From contig OW203763.1 in NCBI GenBank assembly GCA_934045905.1, positions 39,152,724 through 39,216,723 on the forward strand: a stretch of 64,000 bases of DNA, read 5' to 3'. A program made the translations under genes and the position numbers. Of this stretch, positions 24,891 to 36,400 are shown piece after piece (within the stretch, counting starts at the first letter, position 1; each line of letters begins with the position of its first letter). The notes under the pieces were generated by a model that was given only the letters and a program-made list of their open reading frames with translations, searched no databases and was not told where the DNA came from. The stretch comes from Leuctra nigra (Eukaryota > Arthropoda > Insecta > Plecoptera > Leuctridae).

Positions 24891-25630
24891 CATAGGCGTG
24901 CGCACGGGGGGGGGGGGCCGGGGGGGCCTTGGCCCCCCCTAATGGGTCAGCCTCAACTAAAAAATTATAAAATGTGGTCCTCATAGTGTCAAAATTTTGA
25001 TTTAAATGGGTTTAAACAAAAAAATCTCCCTGCGGGGCAGACTGGAGTTGCTCAAATCACTGGACTCAAGTACTGGGTTGATCAAAAACATAAAATTTTC
25101 GAAAACAATGCCTATAAAGTACCTTCCAAAAACACGATTTTTCATGAATTTCTAGGTTTTTCCCATACAATTTTTTTTTATTATGCCTCAAAATTGCTCT
25201 AATATGATGTATGACCTTCAGAGAATATTTTCTAGGGGGCTTCGCCCCCGAACACCCTTTCATATCAATTTATATTTTTATGTCGTGAAAAAATTAAGTT
25301 TTGGGAACAAAATGCACCTTAAAACGTCTCAAATTCATTTTGAAGTGCCCAAAATACTAAAACGCTCTGCCGGACCAGGTTTTGGGATTGTAGTGAAAAG
25401 GTGTGTAAAATTAAAAAAAAATGTAAAGAAAGTGCTCCTCAGTATGTCTCAAAATTGATTTCAAAGTGTCAAAAAACCAAAAACCGCCCTGCGGGGCAAG
25501 GTGGGGGGCGCGCCCCCCACACCCCCCTTAACCCGTGTTGATTTTTTTCCTTGGACTTTACCCCCCTGTCATTAATCCTGCCGGCGCCCATGTTGGCCCC
25601 CCCTAATGATTTCTCCTGCGCACGCCTATG
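24891..25630. mobile_element. hAT-like non-autonomous element, 740 bp, with 8-bp target duplication
   Basis: The ends are CATAGGCGTGCGCA and TGCGCACGCCTATG (perfect over 14 bp), flanked by GGTATAGC at 24883-24890 and 25631-25638. The subterminal regions are oligo-G/oligo-C and GGCCCCCCCTAATG inverted segments. The interior carries repeated short hairpins such as GGGGGCTTCGCCCCC and CCCTGCGGGGC. No transposase frame. It sits only about 30 bp downstream of the LINE tail. Confidence 0.9.
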
Positions 25631-25638
25631 GGTATAGC

Positions 25639-26127
25639 ATTATAAATACCAATACCTACCTATTACCAAGATGTTACTATGTTAAAACTTGCTATTTTAT
25701 CATTTCCTATAAATGGTGATGTGAGGTACAATTAAATTCATACAGATAATGCCGGTAAAACATGGTAATAGCTAATATTGGTATTAGTTTTTTCGGTCAT
25801 TAAGTTATACTTCTTTGTGAATCCAGCCCCAGTGGAATATTTTGTTTTGAAATTAACGGAAAATAAATTTTTAGGAGGCCGTGACAAATTAATGTTGTGC
25901 TGATCCAAGAAGCAGTGACTGCGACGTTCTATTTTCTGGTTGTCATACCAACCGTTGTTGATTTTCCATTTCCAACAGTCAAATTGTTTCGATTCGATTA
26001 TTTCCGACACAATAACTGACTATTTGTCTGCCCCTTGATTAATTATTATCGGTTAAAAACAATTTTAGAACATTAGGAAACTGAAGAAAAGGTGACGTGA
26101 AATATTATTTGATTATGTGTAGTAAAC
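25639..26127. other. No gene recognised
   Basis: Nothing beyond short, unsupported frames is visible between the hAT-like element and the next inverted repeat. Confidence 0.4.
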
Positions 26128-26518
26128 TTAAGACGGCTGGGTAGTGAGTTTGACCTTGAAGAGTTTTTAATCGATTTTTATCAATATATTTTCCCAATGT
26201 AATTGTTAACAAAATAAGGCTTTGTACGAGTATTCAGAACAGATCGATGAAAATAATTCCATAGCTTGTAAAGGTTTATTAGATTTAATTTGTCCTACAG
26301 ACGTTTAGTGCTCGAAAATTAGTAAAATTATGGCACTAAACATCTGTTGGACTAAATAAAACTAATAACTTATTCCAAACTATGAAATTATTTTCATTGA
26401 ACTATTCTGAATACTCGTACAAAGCCCTATTTTGTTAACAATTACATTGGTAAAAGATATTGATAAAAATCGATTAAAAACCATTTCAAGGCCATCGCTC
26501 ACTACTCAGCCCACTTAA
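26128..26518. repeat. Imperfect inverted-repeat element, about 390 bp, flanked by TTAA
   Basis: The left arm (GACGGCTGGGTAGTGAG... to about 26290) and the right arm (...CTCACTACTCAGCCCAC) pair over most of their length. Shared inner blocks are ATCGATTTTTATCAATAT, TGTTAACAAAATA, GTACGAGTATTCAGAA and AGTGC/GCACT near the turn. TTAA is present immediately outside both ends, which would fit a piggyBac-type insertion, but TTAA is common in AT-rich DNA. It is non-coding and lies just upstream of the PABP-like locus. Confidence 0.65.
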
Positions 26519-27962
26519 CCAAATTTGAGCAAAATATATTTAATCAATTTCCTCCGTTTCTAGACAAGAAGAAAACCCCCGAAGGTAATAGAAAGTAGAA
26601 ACATGCAATTTGCAAGAGTGGCTGATCCGGGACAAAGCTGTTTCACTCGTGCTTCCCTCTACGTGCGCGATTTGCCAATGTCAACGAAGCCATGCTTTTC
26701 GGCAAGTTCTCAACAGTGGGGCCGGTACTCTCCATCCGAGTTTGCCGCGACAAGACTTCGGGGAGGTCTTTGGGGTACGCATACGTCAACTTCCAACTAG
26801 CTGACGATGCAGCCAGGGCTATGGACGAGATGAATTTCGACATCTTCCACGGAAAACCTATGTGCATTATGAGGTCCCAACGAGACTCTTCCCTTCGCAA
26901 ATCTGGAATAAATAACGTCTTCATAAAGAATTTGGATAAAACGATTGACAACAAGGCAATTTACGACACTTTCGCAGCTTTTGGTAAAATTCTTAGCTGC
27001 ATGATAGCTCAAGATGAGAACGGAGTGTCGAAGGGCTATGGATTTATTCATTTCGAAGATGAAGAAGGAGCAAATAAGTCGATTGCCAAGGTGAACGGAA
27101 TGCTTCTGCTGGGAAAGAAAGTGTTTGTGGGGAAATTCATACCACGCTCGGTTCGAGATCAAATCGAACAGAAGACGACCCGACGCTTCAACAACGTCTT
27201 CATCAAGAACTTCGCCTATGAGCTCAACGACGAGCTATTGTACGATCTCTTTAAGAAGTACGGACAGATTACCAGCCATCGAGTTATGAAAGCTGAAGAC
27301 GGCCAATCACGTGGCTTCGGTTTCGTGGCGTTCAAGGAACCCGAAGAGGCGATGAGGGCCATCGAAGACCTAAATGGGAAGGAAATATCCCAGGGCAGGT
27401 CGCTGTACGTTGGTCTACCTCAATCCAAAGTCGAGCGACAGGAAGTTTTAAACCGCAGGATCGCTCGTTCCAATTCCTCCCAAGGATTGAATGTATTCGT
27501 GAAGAACTTGGATCTGTCTATAGACGACAGTAAACTGCGCCAGGAGTTCAACCAGTTCGGCAACATCACGAGCGCCAAGGTGATTTTGGACGGCGGTCGC
27601 AGCACGGGGGTTGGATTCGTCTGCTTCTCGACCCCGGAGGCGGCGTAGAAGGCGATCCAGAGCATGAACGGGAAGATTCTGGCCCTGGGCACGAAGAATC
27701 TGTACGTCACTCTGGCTCAGCGCAAAGAAGAGAGGGCTGCGTTCCTTGCTGCGCAGCCGAGTCATTCGGTGCAGCCACAAGCAGGACATGGTAATTAAAT
27801 ATTCTATTGCACATACTCGCGAATTCTTTCAAGTTTGATTTTTATTTCATGTGAGCTTAATTTCAGTAAAATCTTATCTCTAGGTGTCCATACATCTATT
27901 TAGAGCTCCCTTCAATTACAAAAATATATCCCTCCTGGGAATGGATCCTATTAGTGTGTATT

Positions 27963-29035
27963 CCCAGTGAACACAGGTCGTCCCAGGGACAGACTATTTT
28001 TAGGATATCCTAGCCTAAAGTAGGACATCCTACTAGGATGTCCTGGGTACCTCCCTGGGATATCCTAATAAAGGAAGAAGATCCTTTTTTAGGAACATTC
28101 TTCCTAAATTAGGCAATTGCCTTTTTTAGGAAGAATTGTCCTAAAAATGGCTGCTACTGAAATCCTATTTTAGGACAATTCTTCCTAAATTAGGCAATTG
28201 CCTTTTTTAGGAAGAATTGTCCTAAAAATGGCTGCTATTGAAATATTTTTAATAGTTTCTACAACTGTCAACAGAGTACTCTGCCCTTCGACTTTACAAT
28301 ATAGATTTTTAATTTCAGCATATCTCTTTATCGTTTGTTTTTAAGTAAGTTATATTATTTCCAAAATCTGCCAAGTATTATAAGATATTATAACAAAAAG
28401 AGATATGTCCTATTGGATGATAGGAAAAATGTGTATTTCTTTTATTTTGTACTGGAACCTAAGTTGTCACCTTGGAGTCGGAGCCATATTTTTTGAATGC
28501 AAACATTGATTACTGAATTAATGAATATGAATAATGCGAATCGTGCGAATTGGTGTCTGTGCAAATAGAATCTGTCTATTAAATATGGCAATTGCATCCC
28601 AATAGGGGAAAATTATCTTCCATAGGAAATACCATTCTATTATAATAATAATGAAAAATTATATATTAAATTTGTCATTTTCATCCTAATTTAGGAAAAG
28701 CATCTACCTAAATAAGAAAATGACGTCCTAAAGTAGGACAATGTATATCTTAAATTAGGCAGTTTCATCTTAATTTAGGAAAAGTATCGACCTAAATTAG
28801 GAAATGACGTCCTAAACTAGGACAATGGATGTCCTAAATTAGGCAGTGTCGTCCTTTTTTAGGAAGGTCCGCCTAATTTAGGACGTACCTGGGATCGAAA
28901 AACTTGTGTAATTAGGACACTCTGGGGACACTCTGGGGATCATTTTAGGCCGAGTTTAGGACGGACTGGGGATATCCTACCTAAGTAAGTAGTCTGTCCT
29001 GGGGACGTCCCAGGTACGTCCTAGTGTTCACTGGG
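27963..29035. mobile_element. Foldback element, about 1.07 kb, inside the PABP-like intron
   Basis: Terminal inverted repeats are CCCAGTGAACAC (27963) and GTGTTCACTGGG (ending 29035). The whole interior is built from variants of TCCTAAATTAGGA, itself nearly palindromic, on both strands. It includes a direct duplication of about 85 bp (about 28081-28155 and 28166-28240) containing CCTAAATTAGGCAATTGCC. No coding capacity. TTCCC occurs next to both ends, but the exact target duplication is not resolved. Confidence 0.75.
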
Positions 29036-29312
29036 TTCCCTTCTCTCGTGGTACCATAGAGGTGGTACTACAGATAGTACCAAGTCTACATTATATTTTT
29101 TTCAATTCTGAAAAGAGAACAAGTTGAGTTCTCTCATTTCAGAGCTTTCTAAAGCTTTTCGGCCACGTCTCCTTCGGCTTCATTCCCATGTTGCATTATT
29201 CTCTCAGGCTTGGCCGACTTCACCGACTTCACCATGCCTACGCCGCCTCCGCAGTACACTTGGCAACAGCGCTCTGAGGATCAAGCTCATCCCTCTGTGC
29301 CGCGTTCCCCTG

Positions 29313-29419
29313 GGGCCTCATTCACAAAGCAGGTTTAGCTCGGATTAGCTCGTAGTCCCATATGAAATAACATTGGCCGTCCCCGGTAACACCGTCAAAA
29401 AGTTTTGTGAATGAGGCCC
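29313..29419. mobile_element. 107-bp MITE inserted in the PABP-like linker exon
   Basis: The ends are GGGCCTCATTCACAAA and TTTTGTGAATGAGGCCC, with CTG on both sides (29310-29312 and 29420-29422). Removing the element plus one CTG restores an uninterrupted Pro/Gln-rich frame (...HPSVPRS-P-ALYNLW), which confirms the borders. It adds a TAG/TAA-bearing stretch to the exon and so is a third lesion of the locus. Confidence 0.8.
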
Positions 29420-29547
29420 CTGCACTCTACAATTTGTGGGGCAACAATGTCTGCCCTTATCAGCAGCCGCCCATGAGCTTCCCAATGGGTGCAGGAAATG
29501 GCGCGAACAACATGCAAGGCAGGGCTAAACGCTCCACCCAAAATCAG

Positions 29548-31515
29548 GTGAGAACTTCACCACTCCTTTGTTAGAAACCATCAACACTTTTTGTGTAAGT
29601 AACCAGATGTAATTCAAATTTTCCTGAGTTTTCTTAAGACATTTTGAATCTGGAAAATGAGATTGCCTTTTACTAGAAACATTTTGTCAAATTAAATCTA
29701 ATTTTATGTATAGGTACATCACTTCTTTTAATATCCTTATTTTTTTTTCTCTGGGATGTACCAGTGTATATACCTATCGTTTTCCATTTAGTCCTAAAGG
29801 TCCATAAAGACTAGTAAATTCAATAAAATGTACTAGAGAATGCCTCCTCATTGTGATCTTGCAAACAAGGCAACATATAATAATGTGTAATTATTTATTC
29901 ATGGAAATTGCAGTAGATATGCCTGCCTGAACACTTACCATCAAAATCAAGATTTAATCAAGACTTAGTTTCATTGATGGCTTTTGCAGTTTCCCATGTA
30001 CAAGGTTTCCATTGTTCAATCTTTACATTAATATTCTTCTCTTTCACCAGTTTTGAAATGGTCAACGAGCAGTCATCCTGTTTTTGAAGTGGCCGAGTTG
30101 TAGGTACGAAACAGCGGCTTCGCTACTTGGAGAAAGAAGAGATTTTTTTAAATTCTTAGTTACTTGTTAGGAAATCATCGCAAAGATTTTCAGTCACGCC
30201 GAGAAAAGCGTATTGTGACAGGATACTTGCGAAAAGAAATGTTCTGTTCATTGATGCTTTGTGTTAACTGCAATGTGGACCATTTGTATATTCAAGACAG
30301 TACCTACCTAATGCAAACTTATCGGATATCTATTGTTAACATACAATTGTAATAATATCTTAATGATAATTATAGTGTACAATGAAGTTAGTAGCATCGG
30401 TAAAGTCTAGGGGAAATTAGCCATTAGAAGAGTGGCAATGGATGAGATGAGATTTTAAATGTTTTTCCATGTCAATGTGAACTAGTTCGGTGGGTTTGCA
30501 AGATCTTATTCTTGCAGGGAATCGCTGTTATGGGAATGTTAAGATCTACATGCTATGTTTATGTTTTACGAGTGCTTATATTGTTATTGTTGTATAATTA
30601 GGAAGGGACCACACTAGACCAAGTTGTGGTTTTACTTTTAAAATGCATTGTTCTGCCTTAACAAATTATACTGATATTATCTCTGCAATAATTAATTGAT
30701 GTAGACCATTGTATATTCAATCTGCTGTGCAGTGCTACATATTTCAAAACTCACATTTTGTAAATTCCAAATTTAAACTATATTTTTAGTTATCATTAAA
30801 AATTAAAACAAAAATTAGAAAACGAGTATTACCGAAATTTTTCCTCATAAAACGAAAAAGCTAGATTAGGTATTCAAACCATTAACCAATACTGTATGTG
30901 AGAATGTTTTTTTTAATTTACTAAATTGAAAATCGAGATAAAATGTGTATGACAGAATTATACATTGTTTTTGCTGGTCTGTAATAAAATAAAATTTAAA
31001 CAAAATAGCGTTTTACTACCGGAGACTAAATTTTATTAAGACAGAAATTATCATAATGAATCATAACAATAATTATAAATTATAATTATTGGAAACAACA
31101 GTGAAAACAAAACTGAGTAATAACATATTTTGAAACTGATAGAAATGGTCCATTTGCACCAATGGCATGTAAATTGCTACTCTTTATGTGTCATTGATTT
31201 GCACCAACAAATAATATTATCAAGCACCTATACTTTCTTTTATTATATCGTTTAGAATTAATAAAAAATGGAAAAACAGAGAAATATCCCAAATAAATGA
31301 GACATAAAAAAGTTGTTGGATAAAACCCTCCCATCCCCTCTGTCACACTGTGTCCCATACTGGTGCCCCCCCCCCCCCCCTACCCCCCTGAAGCGTGACG
31401 TCCTTTATGATGCACAGCCCAAACACAACGAAACTTTTATTTTATTATTTTTTAGGCAACTTATACTGTCTGTGTACGACTGGTAGTCGCGATAGGGGGC
31501 AAGTTTTATCAGGTC
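29548..31515. other. No gene recognised downstream of the PABP-like donor site
   Basis: No exon encoding the PABP C-terminal (MLLE) domain or another recognisable product is visible. An oligo-C run (about 31367-31381) is present. Confidence 0.4.
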
Positions 31516-31630
31516 TATTCTAAATTTCCTTGTCGTCTCGTTCCACTTGATACGGGCTCACTGCTATCTATTTAACATGGTAGTGACGTGACGCCGTAAT
31601 TGATACGAGACGACAAGGGAATTTAGAATA
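31516..31630. mobile_element. Small palindromic MITE, 115 bp
   Basis: The left arm TATTCTAAATTTCCTTGTCG, continuing TCTCGT, pairs with ACGAGACGACAAGGGAATTT and AGAATA at the right, with one mismatch over about 26 bp. Inner segments TGATACGG/CCGTAATTGATA also pair in part. Non-coding; no clear target duplication. Confidence 0.7.
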
Positions 31631-32112
31631 CCCCCCCAGGACATATAGAGGTGACTATACACCGAACGTAATATTACAAGAATTGATGCAGAAATTTGTA
31701 ACTCCTGGCAGTGAATGCAATTTTACGGAGATGTCTGTGTCTGCTTTACCCAACATGAACAATATTGAGAAATCAGTAATACCACAAACTAGAAACCAGT
31801 GATTTCAAAAAAATTCTCCAAATATGGGTTGTACCTACAGTCTACCTAAATCAAAACTTGGGGACGGCACAAGAAATGTAATGTGTACTTCATGAAAATT
31901 AAGGACTGGAAAACCCTTCCCAATGGGTTGTTTAGGGGGGAGGGGGGGGGGAGGAAGCCCCCCAGGAATGAGCGGGTCTACGGGGCGCTAGCCCCTAGAA
32001 AATTTTGTCTCTCCCAAATGGATTTGAAGCAGTTTTACATATTTTTTTTTAGTGCTATTCAATTGAAATTTCTTTATCAAAATAAATTTTGTTCAGAAAC
32101 TAACATTAAAAG
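31631..32112. other. No gene; G-rich remnant resembling the interior of the GC-hairpin hAT elements
   Basis: An oligo-G tract near 31936-31952, followed by CTACGGGGCGCTAGCCCCTAG and AAAATTTT, resembles the interior hairpin-plus-AAAATTTT pattern of the elements at 24891 and 45317. No matching ends were found, so it may be a truncated relative. Confidence 0.35.
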
Positions 32113-32504
32113 CAGGGACTGGAACCCAAATGACATTCGGTCCCGGTTCCAAGATTTTAAAAATATTGGCTCCGATTCCAGTTTCTGAAAAATATAAAAT
32201 AACGGTTCCGATTTCATTTGGGTTCCAACGGTTCCATCAAATTCAGAAAATAATTCTTTTTTTTTTTAAATCGACTTGGGAACTGCATGCAGAATAGGTA
32301 ACCAAGGCAAGAAATGTCTAACATTAATTGACTCGGTGATTTTTATTTAAAAATCTCTAAATTGTAATAAACAATTTCACATTTTAGAAAGCAATGAAAT
32401 AAAATGCAAGGTCATTAATTATTTAAAGAACCTTTGTCGAACCGTTATCGTACCCGGTTCCTATAAAAGATACCAGTTATTTTCGATTCCGCTACCAGTC
32501 CCAG
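32113..32504. mobile_element. hAT-like non-autonomous element, 392 bp, with 8-bp target duplication
   Basis: The ends are CAGGGACTGGAACC and GGTTC-type sequence finishing CCAGTCCCAG. ATTAAAAG flanks both sides (32105-32112 and 32505-32512). The interior is rich in GGTTCC / GGAACC words (subterminal repeats) but has no coding frame. Terminal repeats are short and carry one mismatch. Confidence 0.85.
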
Positions 32505-33413
32505 ATTAAAAGTGCAAAATATTGCTTTCCCCATCATCAGTTTTCCTACCATTTCAAAAGAAATTTGTGTCCATGTATATACATTTTCTCAAGTTGTATT
32601 TTAACCTAACTTAGAATTCTTTACAAAGTGGGAAAACTGAAAAGAGACATTATTGTTGACCATGGGTTTGAATTTCCCTTGAATTTCAATCAAATTGATT
32701 TTGTCAAATTCACACTTTGATTAATACGACAAAATAACTCCTCTTCCTTGTCAAGTGATCACATGTGGCCTATCCTGGAAGACCCAACAAATGAAACATG
32801 TTTGTTACATGCCACTATTTGTAACAAACCAAACAGATAATCAAAAAATTTCATGTGAATCTATAGGACAGAAAACTGTCTGGGAATGTGGGAAGTTGAT
32901 AGGCTCCGAGGTTTCTCAATAAAACATATCTCATTATGATAATAATCATATGATTTCTAAAAGAACATTCTTTATGTAAGTCCAGAGTATACTCATTATG
33001 AAGAATAATGCCACACATACTCATAATAATTTAGCATTTACATAACGTTAATAATATTAATAGATAGGTTTAGGATATATTTTGGATATTTTCTAGTGAC
33101 TTATAATTCTAAATTCAACAAAAATATTGAATAGGTACAGATAGAACGTAAATCATTTATACAATCGGATTCTATATATTATTTACATCAAAAATAATAT
33201 GAAACATTGGCAATTCGCCTATACACTTGATTATTTACATGGTTTTAATCACCATCACCAATACTAGAGGTGAATCTAGACTACCTACAATAAACATGAC
33301 GTCTACACATTCGCTGAAGATTACACAGACAAAATGATATATCAATGTGATTTTCAAGATAACTTCCAAATCGCACTAAATTAAGGAATGTAAGTACGTA
33401 ATTTACGCATCGT
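32505..33413 (-). other. 3' flank of VhaPPA1-1, no gene recognised
   Basis: Non-coding sequence downstream of the VhaPPA1-1 stop on the minus strand, which should hold its 3' UTR. No canonical AATAAA was seen close to the stop; an ATTAAA on the minus strand near 33243-33248 is a possible poly(A) signal. Confidence 0.4.
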
Positions 33414-36400
33414 TTAAGTTGCATTACCCATCTTTACTTTGGATGTCTGAAAATAAAGAGAGAATATAATAATCAGGGAACACGATATTGTTTGTTTTGA
33501 ATAATAGATTAATAATTAAGAAATAACTTACCATGTAAATTCCTACAATCAAACCGAAAAGTCCGATCGCACTTCCGAAGATTTCTACAATGAGAATCTT
33601 CACAAATAATGCTGAATTAGCTGCATCTGCCAGTGCAGCCCCAGACCCTAGCAAGTAACAAAATGAACACAAACTTCAGTGCAACGTGTCAAATAATACC
33701 TTCAATAAAAATTAGAGGGCGTAACGGATCTAAAGCCTGAACCAAATATAAATTTTCAGTCCTCAGCTTCAAGACATGTGAAAGTGCAGTTCAAGTGGTA
33801 TTCTAAGGACTTACCAACGATTCCGACGGCGATGCCGCAGAACAAGTTGACAAGTCCGACGCTGATCCCGGCACCGAACATCAGGTATCCAGCCATCCAG
33901 TTCTGACTGCGGATGTCATCGTCCATCATTGCCTTCTTGTAACTGAAAGACTGCCAAATAAATGCGAATTAGATAAGAGATTTAAGTCAGTCTCAGTTTA
34001 TTTTCCAAAATAACAAACTATTTACAATTGAAGACAGTAAGCATATCTGCACTCTGTGAGGGCATGTGGAAATTATACAATTCATTATCTATATAGGGTC
34101 TTTGATAATAATAGTAATAAAATATATAACTCGTGTGGTGACAGTGAACATAATTAATGTCGGCTTAAATTTAATTACGTATTAAGAGAAATTATGATAT
34201 TATTTCACCGTGTGTTCTCATATAAACCTAATTCAAGTTTAGTTAGGCACGGTATTACCAAAGTTAAATTGTGCTGGATTAACTAACTTTTGGATTAAAT
34301 TTAACGGTTTCATACACTTTGATGAATCTGACTGATTGATCATTTTGATTGGCTGTGCTGCCTATTTAGCCCAATATTTAGTTAAAATCCAGCTCAGATA
34401 AATTTTGGTAATACCAGCCCTTATTATGGTTTGAATTTGGCTCGGCCACATCCCTCTAGAAATGCAGTTAAAGGTAGGTACCTACTACAATCCGATGGCC
34501 GTAGGAAGGGAATACCTGACTTACTAGATATTTCAGGACTTCGGATCACCGTTTAAAGTAGAGTTGTTTTAAAACGCAAGTGTTACTTTAAAAGTATACC
34601 TTTTCATTATGATGTTTATAGATGAAAAAAGTGAATTACGTCGGCAAAGCTGTTTGCTTAATAGCGCTGTATCGGTTAACAATATCTGTAATTGTACACC
34701 TATTAAAAACACTAAGATCAGCATTCTGATCCTGATCTAGTCCACTTTATCCTATTAAGGATATTATGACAGGTCTAGTAATAACGTTCTGGCTCAGTAG
34801 ATGGCAGTACATCCGTTTTCGACCGCGAAATATGAACATGACTTTTGTGCATGTAAAAGTAGGAGATTTAGCCCCAGGCTGTGAAATATAAGGGGTAGGG
34901 TGGAGTGAGTCGTCTGCCTTATCGCATCAAACATCAATACATGTCGAGCAATTACGTGACCTTTGCTAACCACTAACAGTAGTAACAAACAACAACATTG
35001 TGTTGTGACGAAGGAAGGAATGAATGAATGTGTGAAACAAACCGGCGTAAGTGTTTTATCGCAACCGTCATAATAGATTGTATACGCTCTCTTAGAATTA
35101 ACTTACTAATATTGACGACAGAAAAATATGCAAGAGAGCGTCTACTTTTGTTTTTTTGGCGTGGTAATATTTTGCGTTAATTTATACATTTCACAAGTTA
35201 AATTTTTTATCACAACTTCACATTTGTACTGTTACAGCCGTCAAGAGAGAGTAGCAATTAACTAGAATTAACTTACTAATATTGGCGACAGGAAAATGTT
35301 TTTTATTGTGTCTTCAATTAATAAAATGAATTGAATATAACGTACATAGAATCTGCTCCCTGAATTATTAACATGTCATAATTCACTAACGGGGCAAAAT
35401 TTATTAATAATTTGTTGCGTTGATCCAAAAAATGAAGTATGAACAACATGACGAGAAAATCATTGAAGGGGGATTTGGGATGCTGTAGGAGCTCGCTTGG
35501 TTTATGCTTCAAGAGTGCGAGAATAATTTCATTGTCATCATAATGTTCTAAACTGCTGATATTCCCGAGGAACCTAATCGGGAATAATGCCAACGACGAA
35601 AATTGAACCCGGCCGTCCTCAATGAGAAGCGCTTTGCTCAAGTTGTCAGGGTATCTTGATCAAGAAGCAACTCTGCTTTGTTGTATGAGTGTATTCAAAA
35701 ATACGTTTTCGTAAATTTCACCAAACAATTTGAAATACAATTTTAAACAATAAAGAAAAACGTTCTCAATAAATTGAACATGAATTGGTTGAAAATGTAA
35801 GGACAGTTTATGTTATGGAAGTTTTATCAAAAAGTAAATATTTTTTAATCAAACAAACTACCTACTATGTTTTTCAAGAAAATTTAAATTTCATAAAATT
35901 TTATAGGAAATTTATTGTTGTTACTGGATATTACCAATAATTATATCATAACAAATGTATACATACATCTGAATATTCCACGGATTAGTATAATGAAAGA
36001 CGGGAATTGCCACATCTTCAGGGGAAAAAATCAAAGTAAATTATATGACAGCTCTTAAAAAAGATAAATACATTTTACATAACTTCCAAAAACCATCAAG
36101 GTTCAATACATCTAAGGAAGTTCATTAAAAAAATTATTTTGCTAATGGTGATTTCCGCTAGTTCTGCACTCAGTTTAAAATCTGTATTGAGTATTTTATG
36201 GTGACGTCATTTCAGTGCAAACATAGTGCGGCCAGTGGAAAACGCCAAGGGGAAACCTGACATACAATAAAATTCGAAAGAAAAAAATTCATACATAAAA
36301 TTCATAACATTTATACAAACACATACCTTCATTGAATTAAATTAAATTTGAACTTAAGTTCGAAATAAAGTTTTAAAACAATTCAAATTAATTTTTAATT

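Larger units (their letters stand above)
26603..29547 (+). pseudogene. pAbp: Broken poly(A)-binding protein paralogue (four RRMs, linker; C-terminal domain absent)
   Basis: Cytoplasmic PABPs bind mRNA poly(A) tails through four RRMs. Exon 1 (26603-27790) encodes them in order: RRM1 from [12 protein letters not shown]2 from [18 protein letters not shown]3 from [17 protein letters not shown]4 from [14 protein letters not shown], with RNP1-type octamers such as KGYGFIHF and RGFGFVAF. Two lesions break it. One base is missing near 26673-26678, between DLP and the expected NVNEAMLF. An in-frame TAG at 27646-27648 interrupts RRM4 between PEAA and KAIQSMNG; the frame then continues to LAQRKEERAAFL. 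A phase-compatible GT-AG intron (27791-29207) joins to a Pro/Gln-rich linker exon (29208-29547), itself carrying a 107-bp insertion and ending at a CAG|GTGAG donor. No MLLE/PABC domain is seen downstream. Retained introns argue against a simple retrocopy. RNA editing or an alternative start could rescue part of it, but a pseudogene is the simplest reading. Confidence 0.85.

Noticed and set aside
26603..27790. PABP locus as a simple processed retrocopy
   Set aside because: A phase-compatible GT-AG intron follows, then a linker exon with its own donor site, and no poly(A) tract is seen.
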